Shown in pieces: positions 35,061 to 44,610 of a DNA stretch of 64,000 nt (position 1 is its first letter; every line of letters starts with the position of its first letter). Location of the stretch: the NCBI GenBank assembly GCA_963739995.1, contig CAVUCH010000022.1, forward strand, positions 124,001 to 188,000, in the 5' to 3' direction. Origin of the DNA: CAVUCH01 sp963739995. GTDB taxonomy: Bacteria > Acidobacteriota > Vicinamibacteria > Vicinamibacterales > JAENWD01. The notes beneath the pieces were generated by a model, which saw nothing but the letters and a program-made list of their open reading frames with translations, did no database searches and was not told the DNA's origin. The translations under genes were made by a program, and so were the position numbers.

Positions 35061-35333
35061 ATGCTCGAGGACCCGTCGAACGACCTTCGCGGGGAAGCGG
35101 TGACCATCTGGCGCCTCGCGCGCGAGGGTGACGAGCTGCGCTGCTTTCTGGTCGAGCCCCCGCGGGGTTTCTGGCTCGGGGTGGAACGCGGTGACGACCT
35201 CCTCCTGAGCGAGACGTATGCGAGCGCCAACCCGGCCCTCGCGCGTGCGGAGGAACTGAAGGCCCCCCTTGTGCGGGCCGGGTGGACCGATGCCGATGCG
35301 GACGTGCCGGTCCGGCGGCGCAGGAAACCCTAG
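35061..35333 (+). CDS. Hypothetical protein, 90 residues
   Basis: A small unrecognised protein, probably cotranscribed with the gene before it (three-base gap). It reads MLEDPSNDLRGEAVTIWRLA, then FLVEPPRGFWLGVERGDDLLL, and ends in a basic tail (VPVRRRRKP). Its TAG stop is also the first three bases of the long inverted repeat at 35331-35495, so the transcript ends inside a strong stem-loop. Confidence 0.72.
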   Translation: MLEDPSNDLRGEAVTIWRLAREGDELRCFLVEPPRGFWLGVERGDDLLLSETYASANPALARAEELKAPLVRAGWTDADADVPVRRRRKP

Positions 35334-35495
35334 TGTCCCGGCCGCGTGATTCGCGGCATAAATCCCGGAGCGCGGCGCCCGGCTGGCAAGGCGCGCAGAG
35401 CGAGCTTATTGGGCATAAGTGAGTGATCGAGCAACGCAGCCAGCCGGGATGCCGCGCCCGGGAGTTATGTCACGAATCACGCGGCCGGGACACTA
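35331..35495. repeat. 165-base near-perfect palindromic element
   Basis: The two ends are inverted repeats of about 57 bases. The outer 23 bases are identical (beginning TAGTGTCCCGGCCGCGTGAT at 35331 and its complement ending at 35495), and the inner parts match at roughly 85-90 percent. The roughly 50-base centre contains AGCGAGCTTATTGGGCATAA. The inner arms hold the core shared with 12151-12176. Long terminal inverted repeats, no coding capacity and a dispersed core fit a MITE or a large palindromic intergenic repeat. As RNA it would form a long hairpin after the upstream gene. Confidence 0.8.
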
Positions 35496-35616
35496 GCAGC
35501 CCGAGGTGAAGGACCGGCGTCGCACCGAGGGCGCGGAGGCGCCCCGCCGGTAAGGCGCGACGACCGCCGCAATCCTGCGCGGCGCCTGACCACGCGGGCA
35601 TGGCGGTGCACTGCGG

Positions 35617-38280
35617 TTACTCGAGGCGCAGCGCCGTGACTGCGTCCACTCGCGTCGCTCGGTACGCGGGGATCGCCGTCGCAACGAGCGCGACGCCCGC
35701 GAACAAGGCTGTGGCAGCCAGATACGTCGCCGGATCGGCAGCGGTGACGCCGAAGAGCAGGGTCGAAACCACACGCCCCAGCGACAGCGCAGCCATGACG
35801 CCGATCGCCAGGCCGGCCAGCGTCAGGATCGCTCCCCCAGTGAACACCGCGCGAAATACGTCGCGCCTTTCCGCCCCCAGTGCCATACGGATGCCGATTT
35901 CGGCTGTGCGCTGGCTGACTACGTACGCGATGAGGCCGTAGAGGCCGATCGTTGCCATGACCAGCGCCAGGGAGGCGAACGCACTCACGAGCGCGGCATG
36001 GAGTCGCGGGCCTGCCAGCGAGTCCTGGAGATACTGCTCCATGGTCTTGACGCTCGAGACCGCCAGCGTGCGATCGACCTCCTGAACGGCACGCCGCACG
36101 GGTGTCGTGAGCAGCGTTGGATCCCCGCTGGTGCGAACGATCACGTGGGTGATGTACCCCGGAGCCTGCGCGTGCAGTAGAAACACCATGGGCTCCGGTT
36201 CGAAAGTGAAACCGTTATGACGGACGTCTCCGGCGACGCCGATGATCTCCGTGGGTGCCTGATTCGACCAGGCAACCGTGATGCGGCGACCCACGGCCCC
36301 CCCGTCCGGCAGGTACCGTCTGACGAACGATTCGTTCACGATCACCACGCGCGAGCTGCGCGGACCATCGCGCCTGTCGAAGGACCGGCCCTGACGGATC
36401 GGAATGCCCATGGCCTCGAAGTAGCCGCGGCTGACGAGTGAGCCGGCCGTCGGCAGGCTCCTGGCGGGATCGGCAGCGGACGTCCCGTCCAGCCAGAAGC
36501 CGGTGCCGCTCTGCATCCCTCCGAACGGGAGGAACTTGATCGTGCCGACGGCGTGCACACCCGGAACCAATGCCAGGCGATCGAGCAACTGCTCCACGAG
36601 CTGCGTGCGTCGATCGGCGTCGCCCGTGCCGAGGAACAGCTGCGCGGTGATGGTGCCCGCGGGCTGAAACCCAAGTTCCACGCGCGCCAGGCTGGACAGG
36701 GTGCGCAGGAGGAGGCCCGATCCCACCAGCAACACCACCGCGGTCGCCACTTCCGCTATGACGAGCAGGTTCCTGAGGCGCAGCTGGCGCCGAGTGGCCG
36801 TGGCCGTTCGGCCTCGCTCGCTCAGCGCGCGCACAGGATTCGCGCCACTCGCCTGCCACGCCGGGATCAGACCCGAGATCAGAGCAGCCGCTGTGGCGAG
36901 CGCGGAGGTGAAGAGCAGACACGTCCAATCGAGTCGGATGTCGGCGGCGCGCCCGAACGTCAGGGTCCGCTCCATCAGCGGCGTCAGCGCACGCGTAGCC
37001 CAGTGCGCGAGCAGCAGTCCCGCGGCGCCGCCGAACGCGGCGAGCACGAGGCTCTCCGCGACGAGCTGTCTGCCGATCCGGACCCGGCTCGCGCCAAGCG
37101 ATGCACGCAGTGCCAGCTCGCCCCGGCGGCCGATCCCGCGCGCGAGCAGCAACGCGGCGAGGTTCACGCACGCGATGAGGAGCACCGCGGCCACCGCGCC
37201 CATCAGGAGCCACAGCACCCGCCGACCGTCCTGGACGAGGTAGTCGTGCAGGCCGAACACCGCCGCGCCGAACTCCTTGTCTACAGGGTGCTCTCTGGCG
37301 AGCTGGGCGGCGACGGTCGCCAGGTCCGCTCGAGCCGCCTCTACGCTGATCCCGGGTCTGAGCCTCGCATAGCACTGAAACGACCGTGAGCCGATCGAAT
37401 CGGGCTTGTGGGGATCGATTGGCAGCGGGGAATACAGATCCGGGTCCAGCGTGCCAATGCGGAAACCCGGCGCAGCCACCCCGACAACGGTCAGCGCCCC
37501 GCTCGCGAGAACGAGCCGCTTGCCGATGATGTCCGGATCCGAACCGAACCGCCGCTGCCAGTAGCCGTGGCCCAGGATGACCACGGTGTGGGCGACAGGC
37601 AATCCCTCGGGAGCGGTGAAGCTGGCCGGGCGCGTCTCCTCCTGGGTGAACGCTCGCCCGAGAAACGGCGCGATGCCGAAGACACGAAACAGCTGGGACG
37701 TGATCTGCGCCTCTACCACCTGTTCGGCGAGGCCATCGGCGCCCGTCGCGTTGCGCGGAATGGTCTGCATGAGGGCGATGGCCTCGAACGACTGCGTGCG
37801 GTTGCGCCATTCGAGGAAGTTGAGCGGATGCACGAGCACGGTGCCGGTCTGTCGAACGGCCTGCTCCCGAAGAACGACGATCCTCTCCGGCTGCGGATAG
37901 GGAAGCGGCCGCAGGAGCACGGCGTTGAAGACCGTGAAGACGGTCGTGTTCGCGCCAATCCCGAGCGCCAGCGACAGCACGGCCACAGCCGTGAATCCCG
38001 GGGCGCGGCGGAGCGAGCGCAGCGAATACCGGATGTCCTGGAGGACGCTGTCGACCAGGACCATCCCGCGCGCATCACGGCACTCCTCCTTGCGCTGCTC
38101 GAGTCCGCCAAACTCGCGGAGCGCGGCATAGCGCGCGTCTTCCGGCGACATGCCGGCTGTGATATTCAGCTGAACCTGCCGCTCGATGTGATACTGCAGC
38201 TCTTCGTCCAGCTCCTGGTCAACCTGCCTGGCCCGAAGCATGGTGCGCAGACGCAGTCGCAACGTTCCGAACGCACGCAT
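35617..38280 (-). CDS. ADOP family ABC permease (MacB/FtsX-like), intact
   Basis: An 887-residue Acidobacterial duplicated orphan permease. It has the N-terminal helical segment typical of PadR-paired members (RQVDQELDEELQYHIERQ and SPEDARYAALREFGGLE), the first membrane span in RRAPGFTAVAVLSLALGIGA, then a MacB-type periplasmic domain. The first FtsX block includes LIACVNLAALLLARG and RGELALRASLGASR; a second copy of the same architecture ends with TAEIGIRMALGAERRDV and ALSLGRVVSTLLFGV. There is no ATP-binding domain. It starts 15 bases after the PadR stop, forming a standard padR-ADOP unit. Its cargo is unknown. Confidence 0.92.
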   Translation of the reverse strand: MRAFGTLRLRLRTMLRARQVDQELDEELQYHIERQVQLNITAGMSPEDARYAALREFGGLEQRKEECRDARGMVLVDSVLQDIRYSLRSLRRAPGFTAVAVLSLALGIGANTTVFTVFNAVLLRPLPYPQPERIVVLREQAVRQTGTVLVHPLNFLEWRNRTQSFEAIALMQTIPRNATGADGLAEQVVEAQITSQLFRVFGIAPFLGRAFTQEETRPASFTAPEGLPVAHTVVILGHGYWQRRFGSDPDIIGKRLVLASGALTVVGVAAPGFRIGTLDPDLYSPLPIDPHKPDSIGSRSFQCYARLRPGISVEAARADLATVAAQLAREHPVDKEFGAAVFGLHDYLVQDGRRVLWLLMGAVAAVLLIACVNLAALLLARGIGRRGELALRASLGASRVRIGRQLVAESLVLAAFGGAAGLLLAHWATRALTPLMERTLTFGRAADIRLDWTCLLFTSALATAAALISGLIPAWQASGANPVRALSERGRTATATRRQLRLRNLLVIAEVATAVVLLVGSGLLLRTLSSLARVELGFQPAGTITAQLFLGTGDADRRTQLVEQLLDRLALVPGVHAVGTIKFLPFGGMQSGTGFWLDGTSAADPARSLPTAGSLVSRGYFEAMGIPIRQGRSFDRRDGPRSSRVVIVNESFVRRYLPDGGAVGRRITVAWSNQAPTEIIGVAGDVRHNGFTFEPEPMVFLLHAQAPGYITHVIVRTSGDPTLLTTPVRRAVQEVDRTLAVSSVKTMEQYLQDSLAGPRLHAALVSAFASLALVMATIGLYGLIAYVVSQRTAEIGIRMALGAERRDVFRAVFTGGAILTLAGLAIGVMAALSLGRVVSTLLFGVTAADPATYLAATALFAGVALVATAIPAYRATRVDAVTALRLE

Positions 38281-38295
38281 CGTGATCTCCCACCT

Positions 38296-38625
38296 TCACA
38301 CGGGACGGACGATCAGGGAAATGGCCGCAGACAGGCGCTCCCATTGCGCCGCCTCGCGTGCGAGCGCCCGGCGGCCCGCCCGCGTCAGGGTGTAGTACTT
38401 GGCGCGGCGATTGTTCTCGCTGTCGCCCCATTCAGCCGCGATCCAGCCGTTCTGCTCCAACTTGTGGAGGGCCGGGTAGAGCGAACCCTGGCCGACGCGC
38501 AGCACCTGGTGTGACATCTGTTCGATCCGTTGGGCGATAGCCCAGCCGTGCATGGGCTCGAGCGCGATCACCTGAAGGATCAGGAGATCGAGCGTGCCCT
38601 GCACGAGGTCGGTCGGTTTGCTCAT
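38296..38625 (-). CDS. PadR family transcriptional regulator
   Basis: A 109-residue winged-helix repressor. I chose the ATG at 38625 (MSKPTDLVQGTLDLLILQVI), the family's standard N-terminus; the longer frame to 38763 adds unrelated residues. The DNA-binding wing contains MHGWAIAQRIEQMSHQVLRV and GSLYPALHKLEQNGWIAAEW, followed by SENNRRAKYYTLTRAGRRAL. A GGGAAG ribosome site lies upstream. It presumably controls its own operon with the adjacent ADOP permease, as is usual for this pair. A TTGTTT-N17-TATGCT promoter candidate lies just upstream on the same strand. Confidence 0.93.
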   Translation of the reverse strand: MSKPTDLVQGTLDLLILQVIALEPMHGWAIAQRIEQMSHQVLRVGQGSLYPALHKLEQNGWIAAEWGDSENNRRAKYYTLTRAGRRALAREAAQWERLSAAISLIVRPV

Positions 38626-38803
38626 CGCATGCTTCCCTTGATTACCGACAAGAGCATACGCCGTGTCCTGTAGGTAAACAAGGGGTAGGCGGCGCGAGGC
38701 ATCCGTGAGGAGTGTGGCAGTTGCGGCTGGCGGGCGATGGGCGGGCGGCGTTCCCAATCGCAAGCGGGCGCGCTGCCGGTTGCGCAGGGGAGAGGTGCAC
38801 CGG

Positions 38804-38838
38804 GAACGGGCGCAGGACCGCGCGTCCTGCCCCCGTTC
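38804..38838. terminator. Strong hairpin after the Do-protease gene
   Basis: GAACGGGCGCAGGAC (38804-38818) pairs with GTCCTGCCCCCGTTC (38824-38838), 14 of 15 positions, around a CGCGC loop. It lies 17 bases beyond the protease stop. There is no U-tract on either strand, so it may end or protect the transcript without being a classic intrinsic terminator. Confidence 0.5.
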
Positions 38839-38854
38839 GACATGCGAGAGGGAC

Positions 38855-40385
38855 CTACCGGCCGTCGCGATCGAGTGTGAGATACAGCGTGGCTTCGTCC
38901 CGGTGCACGAGCAGCAGCGCCGGCCGGTCGCCGGTCTTCAACAGCGAACGCAGCGTTTCCACACTGTCGACGTCCTTGCCATCGACCTCGTCGATGACAT
39001 CGCCGCGGCGCAGGCCAGCGTCGGCCGCGCGACCGGAGGGCTGGACGTCGGTCACGAGAACGCCGCTCGTGACGTCGAGATCCAGCTGCCGTGCCTGCTC
39101 GCGGGTGAGCGGCTGCACCGACATGCCGTACCCGGTGCCATCCTGCTCCGCCGGCTCCGCGTCGTCGCCCGCAGAGCCTCGAGGGGCCGCCAGTTCGCCA
39201 AGCGCGAGGGTCATCGTCTGTGGCTTGCCGCTGCGCAGCACACTCAGCTCAACCTGGGTGCCGGGCGCCAGTTCGGCCACGTGGTTGCGGAGCACGTTGC
39301 CGTCCCTCACCGGCTCGCCGTTGATGGCGGTGATCACATCGCCGCGCTTCAAGCCGCCCTTCTCGGCCGGCCCGCCGGGCTGCACGCCGCTCACGAGGGC
39401 GCCGGTCACTTGATCGATGTCGAGGCTCCGCGCGAGCTCCGACGTCATCGGTTGCACGGTCACGCCCAGCATGCCGCGGTGGACGCGCCCCTTGTCGATG
39501 AGTTGTGTCATCACGTTCCGCGCCATGTTGGCCGGAATCGCGAACCCGATCCCGATGCTGCCGCCCGAGGGCGACAGAATCTGCGAGTTGATTCCGATGA
39601 GCTCGCCGCGCGTGCTCACCAGAGCGCCGCCAGAGTTGCCTTGGTTGATCGGTGCGTCCGTCTGGATGAAGTCCTCGAAAGAGCCGTCACCCATTCCGGT
39701 GGCGCGGCCCTTCGCGCTGACGATTCCCATCGTAACGGTCTGGCCGACGCCAAGCGGGTTTCCGAGCGCCAGGACGACATCGCCGACCTGCACATGGTCC
39801 GAGTCCCCGAGCGACAGTGTCTGCAGGTCCTCAGCTTCGATCTTCAGCACGGCGAGATCGCTCGGCGCGTCCGAGCCGATGACGTCTGCCTTCAGGCTGC
39901 GGCCGTCACTCAGTTCCACGCGCACCTGGTCGGCGCCGTCGATGACGTGGCGGTTGGTGAGTACGTACCCATCCGCACGGACGATCACGCCCGATCCGAG
40001 GCCGCCCTGGCGCCGCTCGGGATTCGGGCGCGGCCCGCGGAAGCGGTCGCCGAAGAACTCCCGCAAGAGCGGGTCGTCAGGCACGCCCTGGCTGATCGTG
40101 CGAACGCGCTTCTCCGATCGGATTGTGACGACCGCCGGGACGATGCGGGCCACGAGCGGGGCGTATGAGTCACCGCCCGCGCCAATCGTACGAGCGGCAG
40201 CGCCGGCCGCCGCAGCCACCGGTGGTGGCGGCACCCCAGCGGCGCTCGTCCCAACGGCATCCGCCGCGGTCCAGCCCACGAGGGAACCGGCGAGCAGCAG
40301 CGCGCCGGCGCTCAATCCATCTGCTACGGCGGCCAAGCACGGCCCAGCTGTTCGGCCGAGGGCTGTTGGGGATGTCGGTATTCAT
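38855..40385 (-). pseudogene. degP: Do-type periplasmic serine protease (DegP/HtrA) with a probable one-base frameshift near its start
   Basis: A trypsin-like protease with two PDZ domains, about 510 residues. The catalytic triad is seen in YVLTNRHVIDGADQV (His), SDAPSDLAVLKIE (Asp) and PINQGNSGGALVSTRG (Ser). PDZ1 starts near GMLGVTVQPMTSEL and PDZ2 near GYGMSVQPLTREQA. The main frame has only a TTG (40336) as start and an in-frame stop just upstream. In the next frame an ATG at 40385 reads MNTDIPNSPRPNSWAVL; removing one base near 40335 joins this to AAVADGLSAGALLLAGSLVGW, a perfect membrane anchor. The gene follows a two-component system, as cpxRA-like systems control degP elsewhere. Confidence 0.85.
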
Positions 40386-40436
40386 GTCTGCGTCTCCCTG
40401 GTGAATGTGTTGTTGTCACCACACTACCGGGCGGGG

Positions 40437-40464
40437 ATTACAGGACCCTGACACGGACATTACA
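40437..40464 (-). promoter_or_regulatory. Direct repeat TGTAAT spaced by 22 bases upstream of the Do protease
   Basis: TGTAAT occurs twice on the minus strand (complements of 40437-40442 and 40459-40464), exactly 22 bases apart, two turns of the helix. OmpR-type regulators such as CpxR (GTAAA repeats) bind tandem half-sites of this kind. It lies 52-79 bases before the protease ATG and next to an OmpR-family regulator gene. Confidence 0.45.
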
Positions 40465-40488
40465 TTTCTGAAAGACGGCGGCAGGAAG

Positions 40489-41898
40489 CTATGCGTCCGA
40501 AGCGGACGTGGCGCGTAGTCGAACTTCGAACGACGCGCCTTCGCCCAGGCGTGACTGAGCCGTCACCGTTCCGCCGTGCGCCTGGACGATGGCTCTGACC
40601 AGGCTGAGCCCAAGGCCCAGCCCGCGCTCCGAGCGGCTCTTGTCGCCGCGATAGAGGCGCTCCCAGATGCGCGGCAGCTCCTCTGGGGCGATGCCGATGC
40701 CGGTGTCTTCGACCGTCACGACGGCGTCGCGACCCTCCCGTGCGGTGCGCAGCTGGATACGGCCGCCGGCGGGCGAGTACTTCACCGCGTTGTCCACGAG
40801 GTTCGCGAGCACCTGCCGCAGCCGGCGCCGATCCCCGTGCACCGACACATCCTCGGGCGTGTCGACGTGAATCGACAGGCCGCGGTCTTCGGCGAGATCT
40901 TCGTAGAGATCGACGGTCTGTTGCACCAGCTCCGCCAGGTTCAGCGGCTCGAGCTGCAGCCGCATGGTGCCCGTCTCCGCTTCGGAGATGTCCATCAAGG
41001 TGCTGAGGATCCCGCCGACGCGATCGGATTCCTCCAGACAGGCGGCCAGGCCCTCGCGAAGGGTGGCGGGATCGTCCGACTGCAGCGCCGTCTCGGCGAT
41101 CCCGCGCAGCCGAGTGAGCGGTGTGCGCAGATCGTGCGCCACGTTGTCGAGGGCCCCCCGCATGCCGGCGACGACGGCGTCGATGCGCTGGAGCATCGCG
41201 TTGAAGAGCACGCCCAGCCGCCCCAGCGCGTCGCCGGTGTCGCTGACCGGCACGCGAGTGTCGGTGCGCCCCGTTCGAAGAATCTGTTGCACCGCCGCTC
41301 CCAGCGCGTGCACGGGCTGCAGCGCCGACCATGTCAGAAGCGCGCCGCCCGCGAGACCGATGAGTGCGATGGAAGCGAACAACACGAGCAGCACACGGCG
41401 GAAGCGCGCAAGCAGGTCCGTCCGGCGTCCGGTGCTCTTGCCGACCTGGAACAAGGTGCCATCCGGCAGGCGCACCGACGCGACCTCGAGCCGGTCGCCG
41501 TCGCCCACCTCGAGCGCGGCCCACATCTGCTGGCCGGTCAACGGGGGCTTGGCGAGCTGCGACAGGTCGAATCGCCGCCATGCCTCCGGCATGCTCATGA
41601 AAATCACGTCTTCCTGCGTGCCCAGCGTACGGACGAACAGCGGTTCCTGTCCGCCCGTCGCCTGCGCCCGCTGGATCTCGCGCGCGAGGGCGTCGAGGCC
41701 GCCCCGCCCGTACGCGGACGCGTACTGAATCAGCGTCCGCTGGACGATCTCGCGGTCGTACTGGCGCAGGGATACGGCGAGGAGAATATAGGTGAGCGCG
41801 ATGATCGCGAGCGAGCTGGCCACGAACACCACGGCATACCAGAGCGCCAGGCGAAAGCCCAGCGCGTGCTGCAGGCGTTCACGCCACCTGGAGAACAT
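40489..41898 (-). CDS. Two-component sensor histidine kinase
   Basis: A 469-residue membrane kinase. Membrane spans are at 18-42 (LWYAVVFVASSLAIIALTYI) and 167-190, with a periplasmic sensor of about 120 residues between them. A HAMP segment (191-243) leads into the H-box with His255 in DNVAHDLRTPLTRL. The ATP-binding domain has N-box LANLVDNAVKYSP, G1 DTGIGIAPEEL and G2 GLGLGLSLVRAIV. The start at 41898 overlaps the response-regulator gene by 20 bases, so they form a pair. The signal is unknown; the downstream Do protease suggests envelope stress. Confidence 0.95.
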   Translation of the reverse strand: MFSRWRERLQHALGFRLALWYAVVFVASSLAIIALTYILLAVSLRQYDREIVQRTLIQYASAYGRGGLDALAREIQRAQATGGQEPLFVRTLGTQEDVIFMSMPEAWRRFDLSQLAKPPLTGQQMWAALEVGDGDRLEVASVRLPDGTLFQVGKSTGRRTDLLARFRRVLLVLFASIALIGLAGGALLTWSALQPVHALGAAVQQILRTGRTDTRVPVSDTGDALGRLGVLFNAMLQRIDAVVAGMRGALDNVAHDLRTPLTRLRGIAETALQSDDPATLREGLAACLEESDRVGGILSTLMDISEAETGTMRLQLEPLNLAELVQQTVDLYEDLAEDRGLSIHVDTPEDVSVHGDRRRLRQVLANLVDNAVKYSPAGGRIQLRTAREGRDAVVTVEDTGIGIAPEELPRIWERLYRGDKSRSERGLGLGLSLVRAIVQAHGGTVTAQSRLGEGASFEVRLRATSASDA

Positions 41899-42556
41899 AG
41901 CCGATGCCCCGCACGGTGTGAATCATCTTGCGGTCGAAGCCCTTGTCCACCTTCTCGCGCACGCGGTGCACGAGCACGTCCACGACGTTCGTCCCTGGGT
42001 CGAAGCTGTAGTCCCACACGTGCGCGATGATCATCGTCTTCGAGACCGGGCGGCCGGCGTTGCGCATCAGATACTCGAGCAGCGCGAACTCACGCGGCTG
42101 GAGCGGCTCGAGCGCACGCCGCTCACGCGACGCGCGGCGCGTCAGCAGATCCAGCGTGAGCTCTCCCACGACAAGCTGGGTGGGTGCGGGCGCCGCGTGC
42201 GAGCGCCTGATCAGGGCCTGCACCCGGGCGAGCAGCTCCGCAAACGCAAACGGCTTGGTGAGATAGTCGTCGCCCCCGGCCTCCAGCCCCCGCACCCGGT
42301 CGTCCACCGAGTGCTTCGCGCTGAGGATGAGAACCGGCGTGCCGATCCGCCGTTCGCGCAAGGTCTGAATCAGGCTCAGGCCGTCGCGCCGGGGGAGCAT
42401 CAGATCCACCACGGCGACATCGTAGGGCACGGTCGTCGCGAGCTCCACGCCGGCTTCACCGTCGGTGGCGTGATCGACGGCGAACCCCGCTTCCTGAAGA
42501 CCCTTCAGGAGAAACGCGGCAATCGTGCGGTCGTCCTCGACGATGAGCACGCGCAT
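41879..42556 (-). CDS. OmpR-family response regulator
   Basis: A 225-residue regulator starting at the ATG at 42556 (MRVLIVEDDRTIAAFLLKGL); the extra upstream 23 codons of the open frame are not conserved in type. The receiver has phospho-acceptor Asp51 (VAVVDLMLPRRDG), Ser79 and Lys101. The C-terminal winged helix contains LQPREFALLEYLMRNAGRPV and HVWDYSFDPGTNVVDVLVHRVREKV. It pairs with the overlapping histidine kinase gene. The TGTAAT repeats before the Do-protease gene are candidate binding sites. Confidence 0.95.
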   Translation of the reverse strand: MRVLIVEDDRTIAAFLLKGLQEAGFAVDHATDGEAGVELATTVPYDVAVVDLMLPRRDGLSLIQTLRERRIGTPVLILSAKHSVDDRVRGLEAGGDDYLTKPFAFAELLARVQALIRRSHAAPAPTQLVVGELTLDLLTRRASRERRALEPLQPREFALLEYLMRNAGRPVSKTMIIAHVWDYSFDPGTNVVDVLVHRVREKVDKGFDRKMIHTVRGIGYVLQVA

Positions 42557-42668
42557 GGAGTGCTTTCGGCTTCCTTCCTCGCGTTCCACGCTCGTGTGGC
42601 GACTCTCGGCACATGCCGGAGACAAGAGAGCCGCCGCGGCGCGATCCTCTCGATTCGGTGAGTTGCGG

Positions 42669-44120
42669 TCATGAACGAGGTGCCACGCGCTTCAGCAGAG
42701 TGGCGGCCTCCACCGTCGCCGAGGGGCCGGGTAGCTGGTTGATGATCGCCAGCTCCTCGACCGAAATCGCGGAGGGCACGTCACGCGCCCAGTCGGCCAG
42801 CGTCTCCGTGCGCCTCGCCGTCACGATGTCCACGCGGTTTGGCTGCACGGCGAGCAGCGCCGGGTCGGTGAGCGGTCCGAAGCTGCCGATAATCGCCTCG
42901 AACGTCGAAGCAGCCGCCGGGTACGTCTGGGCCGCGGTGTACCCGACCAGCTGGTAGGTCCGGCCGCCATGCTCGAGAAACGCAATGCGCCCCTGCACGA
43001 CCCCCTGCTCCGTCTGCGCGGCGAACTCCGCCGTAGCCGCCTGAAGACCGTTCACCGACACGCGGGCGGCGTTGCCCACCTGCAGCCCCTGCTGTCTGGC
43101 GAACTGCTGCATCGCCGCCGCCGCGCTGCCCGCCGGCGACAGCTTCAGCTGGAAGACGGCCGCGCCTTGCGCAGCGACGGCGACGACGGCCTGCGGCGTG
43201 TTCTGTGTCTGCCAGCCGTCGGGAAACCGGAGCTGGAACCGCAGGTCCGGGTGATAGAACGCCTGCTCCCGGAAGAAGCCGTTCCGCGGGTTCTCACCGT
43301 AGACGATCTCCTCGAGCTCGCGCAGAAATGTCTCGCGTCCGACGGTGGCGTTCGGCTGTAGCCCCACAGCGGCGGCGCGGGCAGCAGCCGTTTCCACGCG
43401 CTCCCCGGGGGCCGGGTGCGTCGAGAGCCACGCCGGCACCGGGCTCCCGCCCGAGGCCTCCGACGTCCGTTCGAGCGAGGCGAACACCTTTCCGAATTCC
43501 TGCACGTCGTATCCGTGCACCCGGATATAACGGAATCCGAGCTCGTCCGCCTGCCGTTCATCCTCACGGCCATTGCGGAGGAAGAGGAGCTGCAGCCCGG
43601 CCCCGAGAGCCGATGACAGCTGCTGCACGGCAGGGACGAAGATGCTGCCGAGTCCCAGCCCGATCTGCGCCAGCTGTTGTTGCGAGATCTGCGCGACCGA
43701 ATGCCGTGCCGTCACGTGACCGATCTCGTGACCGAGCACGCTCGCAAGCTGAGCTTCGGAGGTCATGAGCGTGACCATCCCCCGCGTGACGTAGATGAAC
43801 CCGCCCGGCAGCGCAAACGCGTTCGGCGTGGCATCGTCCACGACGTGGAACTCCCAGGGGAGGCTCGGACGCTCCGAATCAGCCGCCAGGCGTGTGCCGA
43901 CGCGTTGCACCAGCCCCTGGAGTTCATCGTCCTCGATGAACCCCAGCGTCTGCGCCACCTGCTGGGCCGCCTGTCGACCCATCTCGATCTCCTGGGCCTC
44001 CGACACGAGCGCGAGCTGGCGTTTGCCGGTGACGGGGTTTGTCGCGCAAGCCACGACCAGCGCGACCATGCAGGCGAGGGCCGCCACACGGGCGGAGAGA
44101 ATCGCAGATCTTGGCCTCAT
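42669..44120 (-). CDS. M48 family metalloprotease lipoprotein
   Basis: A 483-residue periplasmic zinc protease related to BepA and LoiP. I prefer the ATG at 44120 because GAGGAG lies seven bases before it; a second ATG sits six codons upstream. A lipoprotein signal ends at VVAC with Cys25. The zinc motif HEIGH is at 131-135 (VLGHEIGHVTARHS), and the third ligand lies in EDERQADELGFRYI. NAFALPGGFIYVTRG precedes it, as in the family. After the protease domain (to about 260) a 200-residue region contains QTYPAAASTFEAIIGSF and TLADWARDVPSAISVEELAI, a LysM-like or DUF end seen in other members. It may degrade misfolded outer-membrane proteins, in keeping with the neighbouring Do protease. Confidence 0.92.
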   Translation of the reverse strand: MRPRSAILSARVAALACMVALVVACATNPVTGKRQLALVSEAQEIEMGRQAAQQVAQTLGFIEDDELQGLVQRVGTRLAADSERPSLPWEFHVVDDATPNAFALPGGFIYVTRGMVTLMTSEAQLASVLGHEIGHVTARHSVAQISQQQLAQIGLGLGSIFVPAVQQLSSALGAGLQLLFLRNGREDERQADELGFRYIRVHGYDVQEFGKVFASLERTSEASGGSPVPAWLSTHPAPGERVETAAARAAAVGLQPNATVGRETFLRELEEIVYGENPRNGFFREQAFYHPDLRFQLRFPDGWQTQNTPQAVVAVAAQGAAVFQLKLSPAGSAAAAMQQFARQQGLQVGNAARVSVNGLQAATAEFAAQTEQGVVQGRIAFLEHGGRTYQLVGYTAAQTYPAAASTFEAIIGSFGPLTDPALLAVQPNRVDIVTARRTETLADWARDVPSAISVEELAIINQLPGPSATVEAATLLKRVAPRS

Positions 44121-44610
44121 GACACGTCTCCTCGGCATTCAATCGCATGCAGCGGCGCGACCCTGCGGGCCCGGGATGGAGCACCGCGCAGGAAGAGAGC
44201 AACCGGGCGTGCGGAAACCACGAGCATGCCTGAGGTGCAGCAACGCACGTTCCTGAGCGCAGGAGTGCCCACCGGTAAACACATCCAGGACGCCAGGGAC
44301 AATACGAAGGCGGTTGACCGCTGTACACCGTTTCTCGGGCCTGCGACCCGCACGCGGCCGTTTGTGACGCGAATCCTGCCGAGCGACCCTGCGCGTGCTT
44401 TGTGCCCTTTGGGTCTTTCGTGCGGCGCTGTGAGTCAGCCTTGGGAACCTCTATGCACCGGGCGGCACCGCACACGATCGCGAGAGTGCGGGCCCACGAC
44501 GATGGCGCTGACCGTGGACCGCATGGTGTTGCGGCACATCCGCCCATGCGAGAGGCCTCTGATACGATCGTCCTCGCAGGTGCTATCTCGTCCGCCCACC
44601 GAGGTCCTTC
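44121..44610. other. 490-base intergenic region between divergent genes
   Basis: No gene is supported. Open frames on both strands are Arg/Ser-rich and lack ribosome sites. The Gfo/Idh gene has a GAGG ribosome site eight bases before 44611. Promoters for both flanking genes should lie here, but I found no good -35/-10 pair. Confidence 0.5.

Noticed and set aside
36553..38514. Plus-strand frames of 278 and 368 codons opposite the intact ADOP gene
   Set aside because: Arg/Gln/His-rich shadows of the permease; no start signal.
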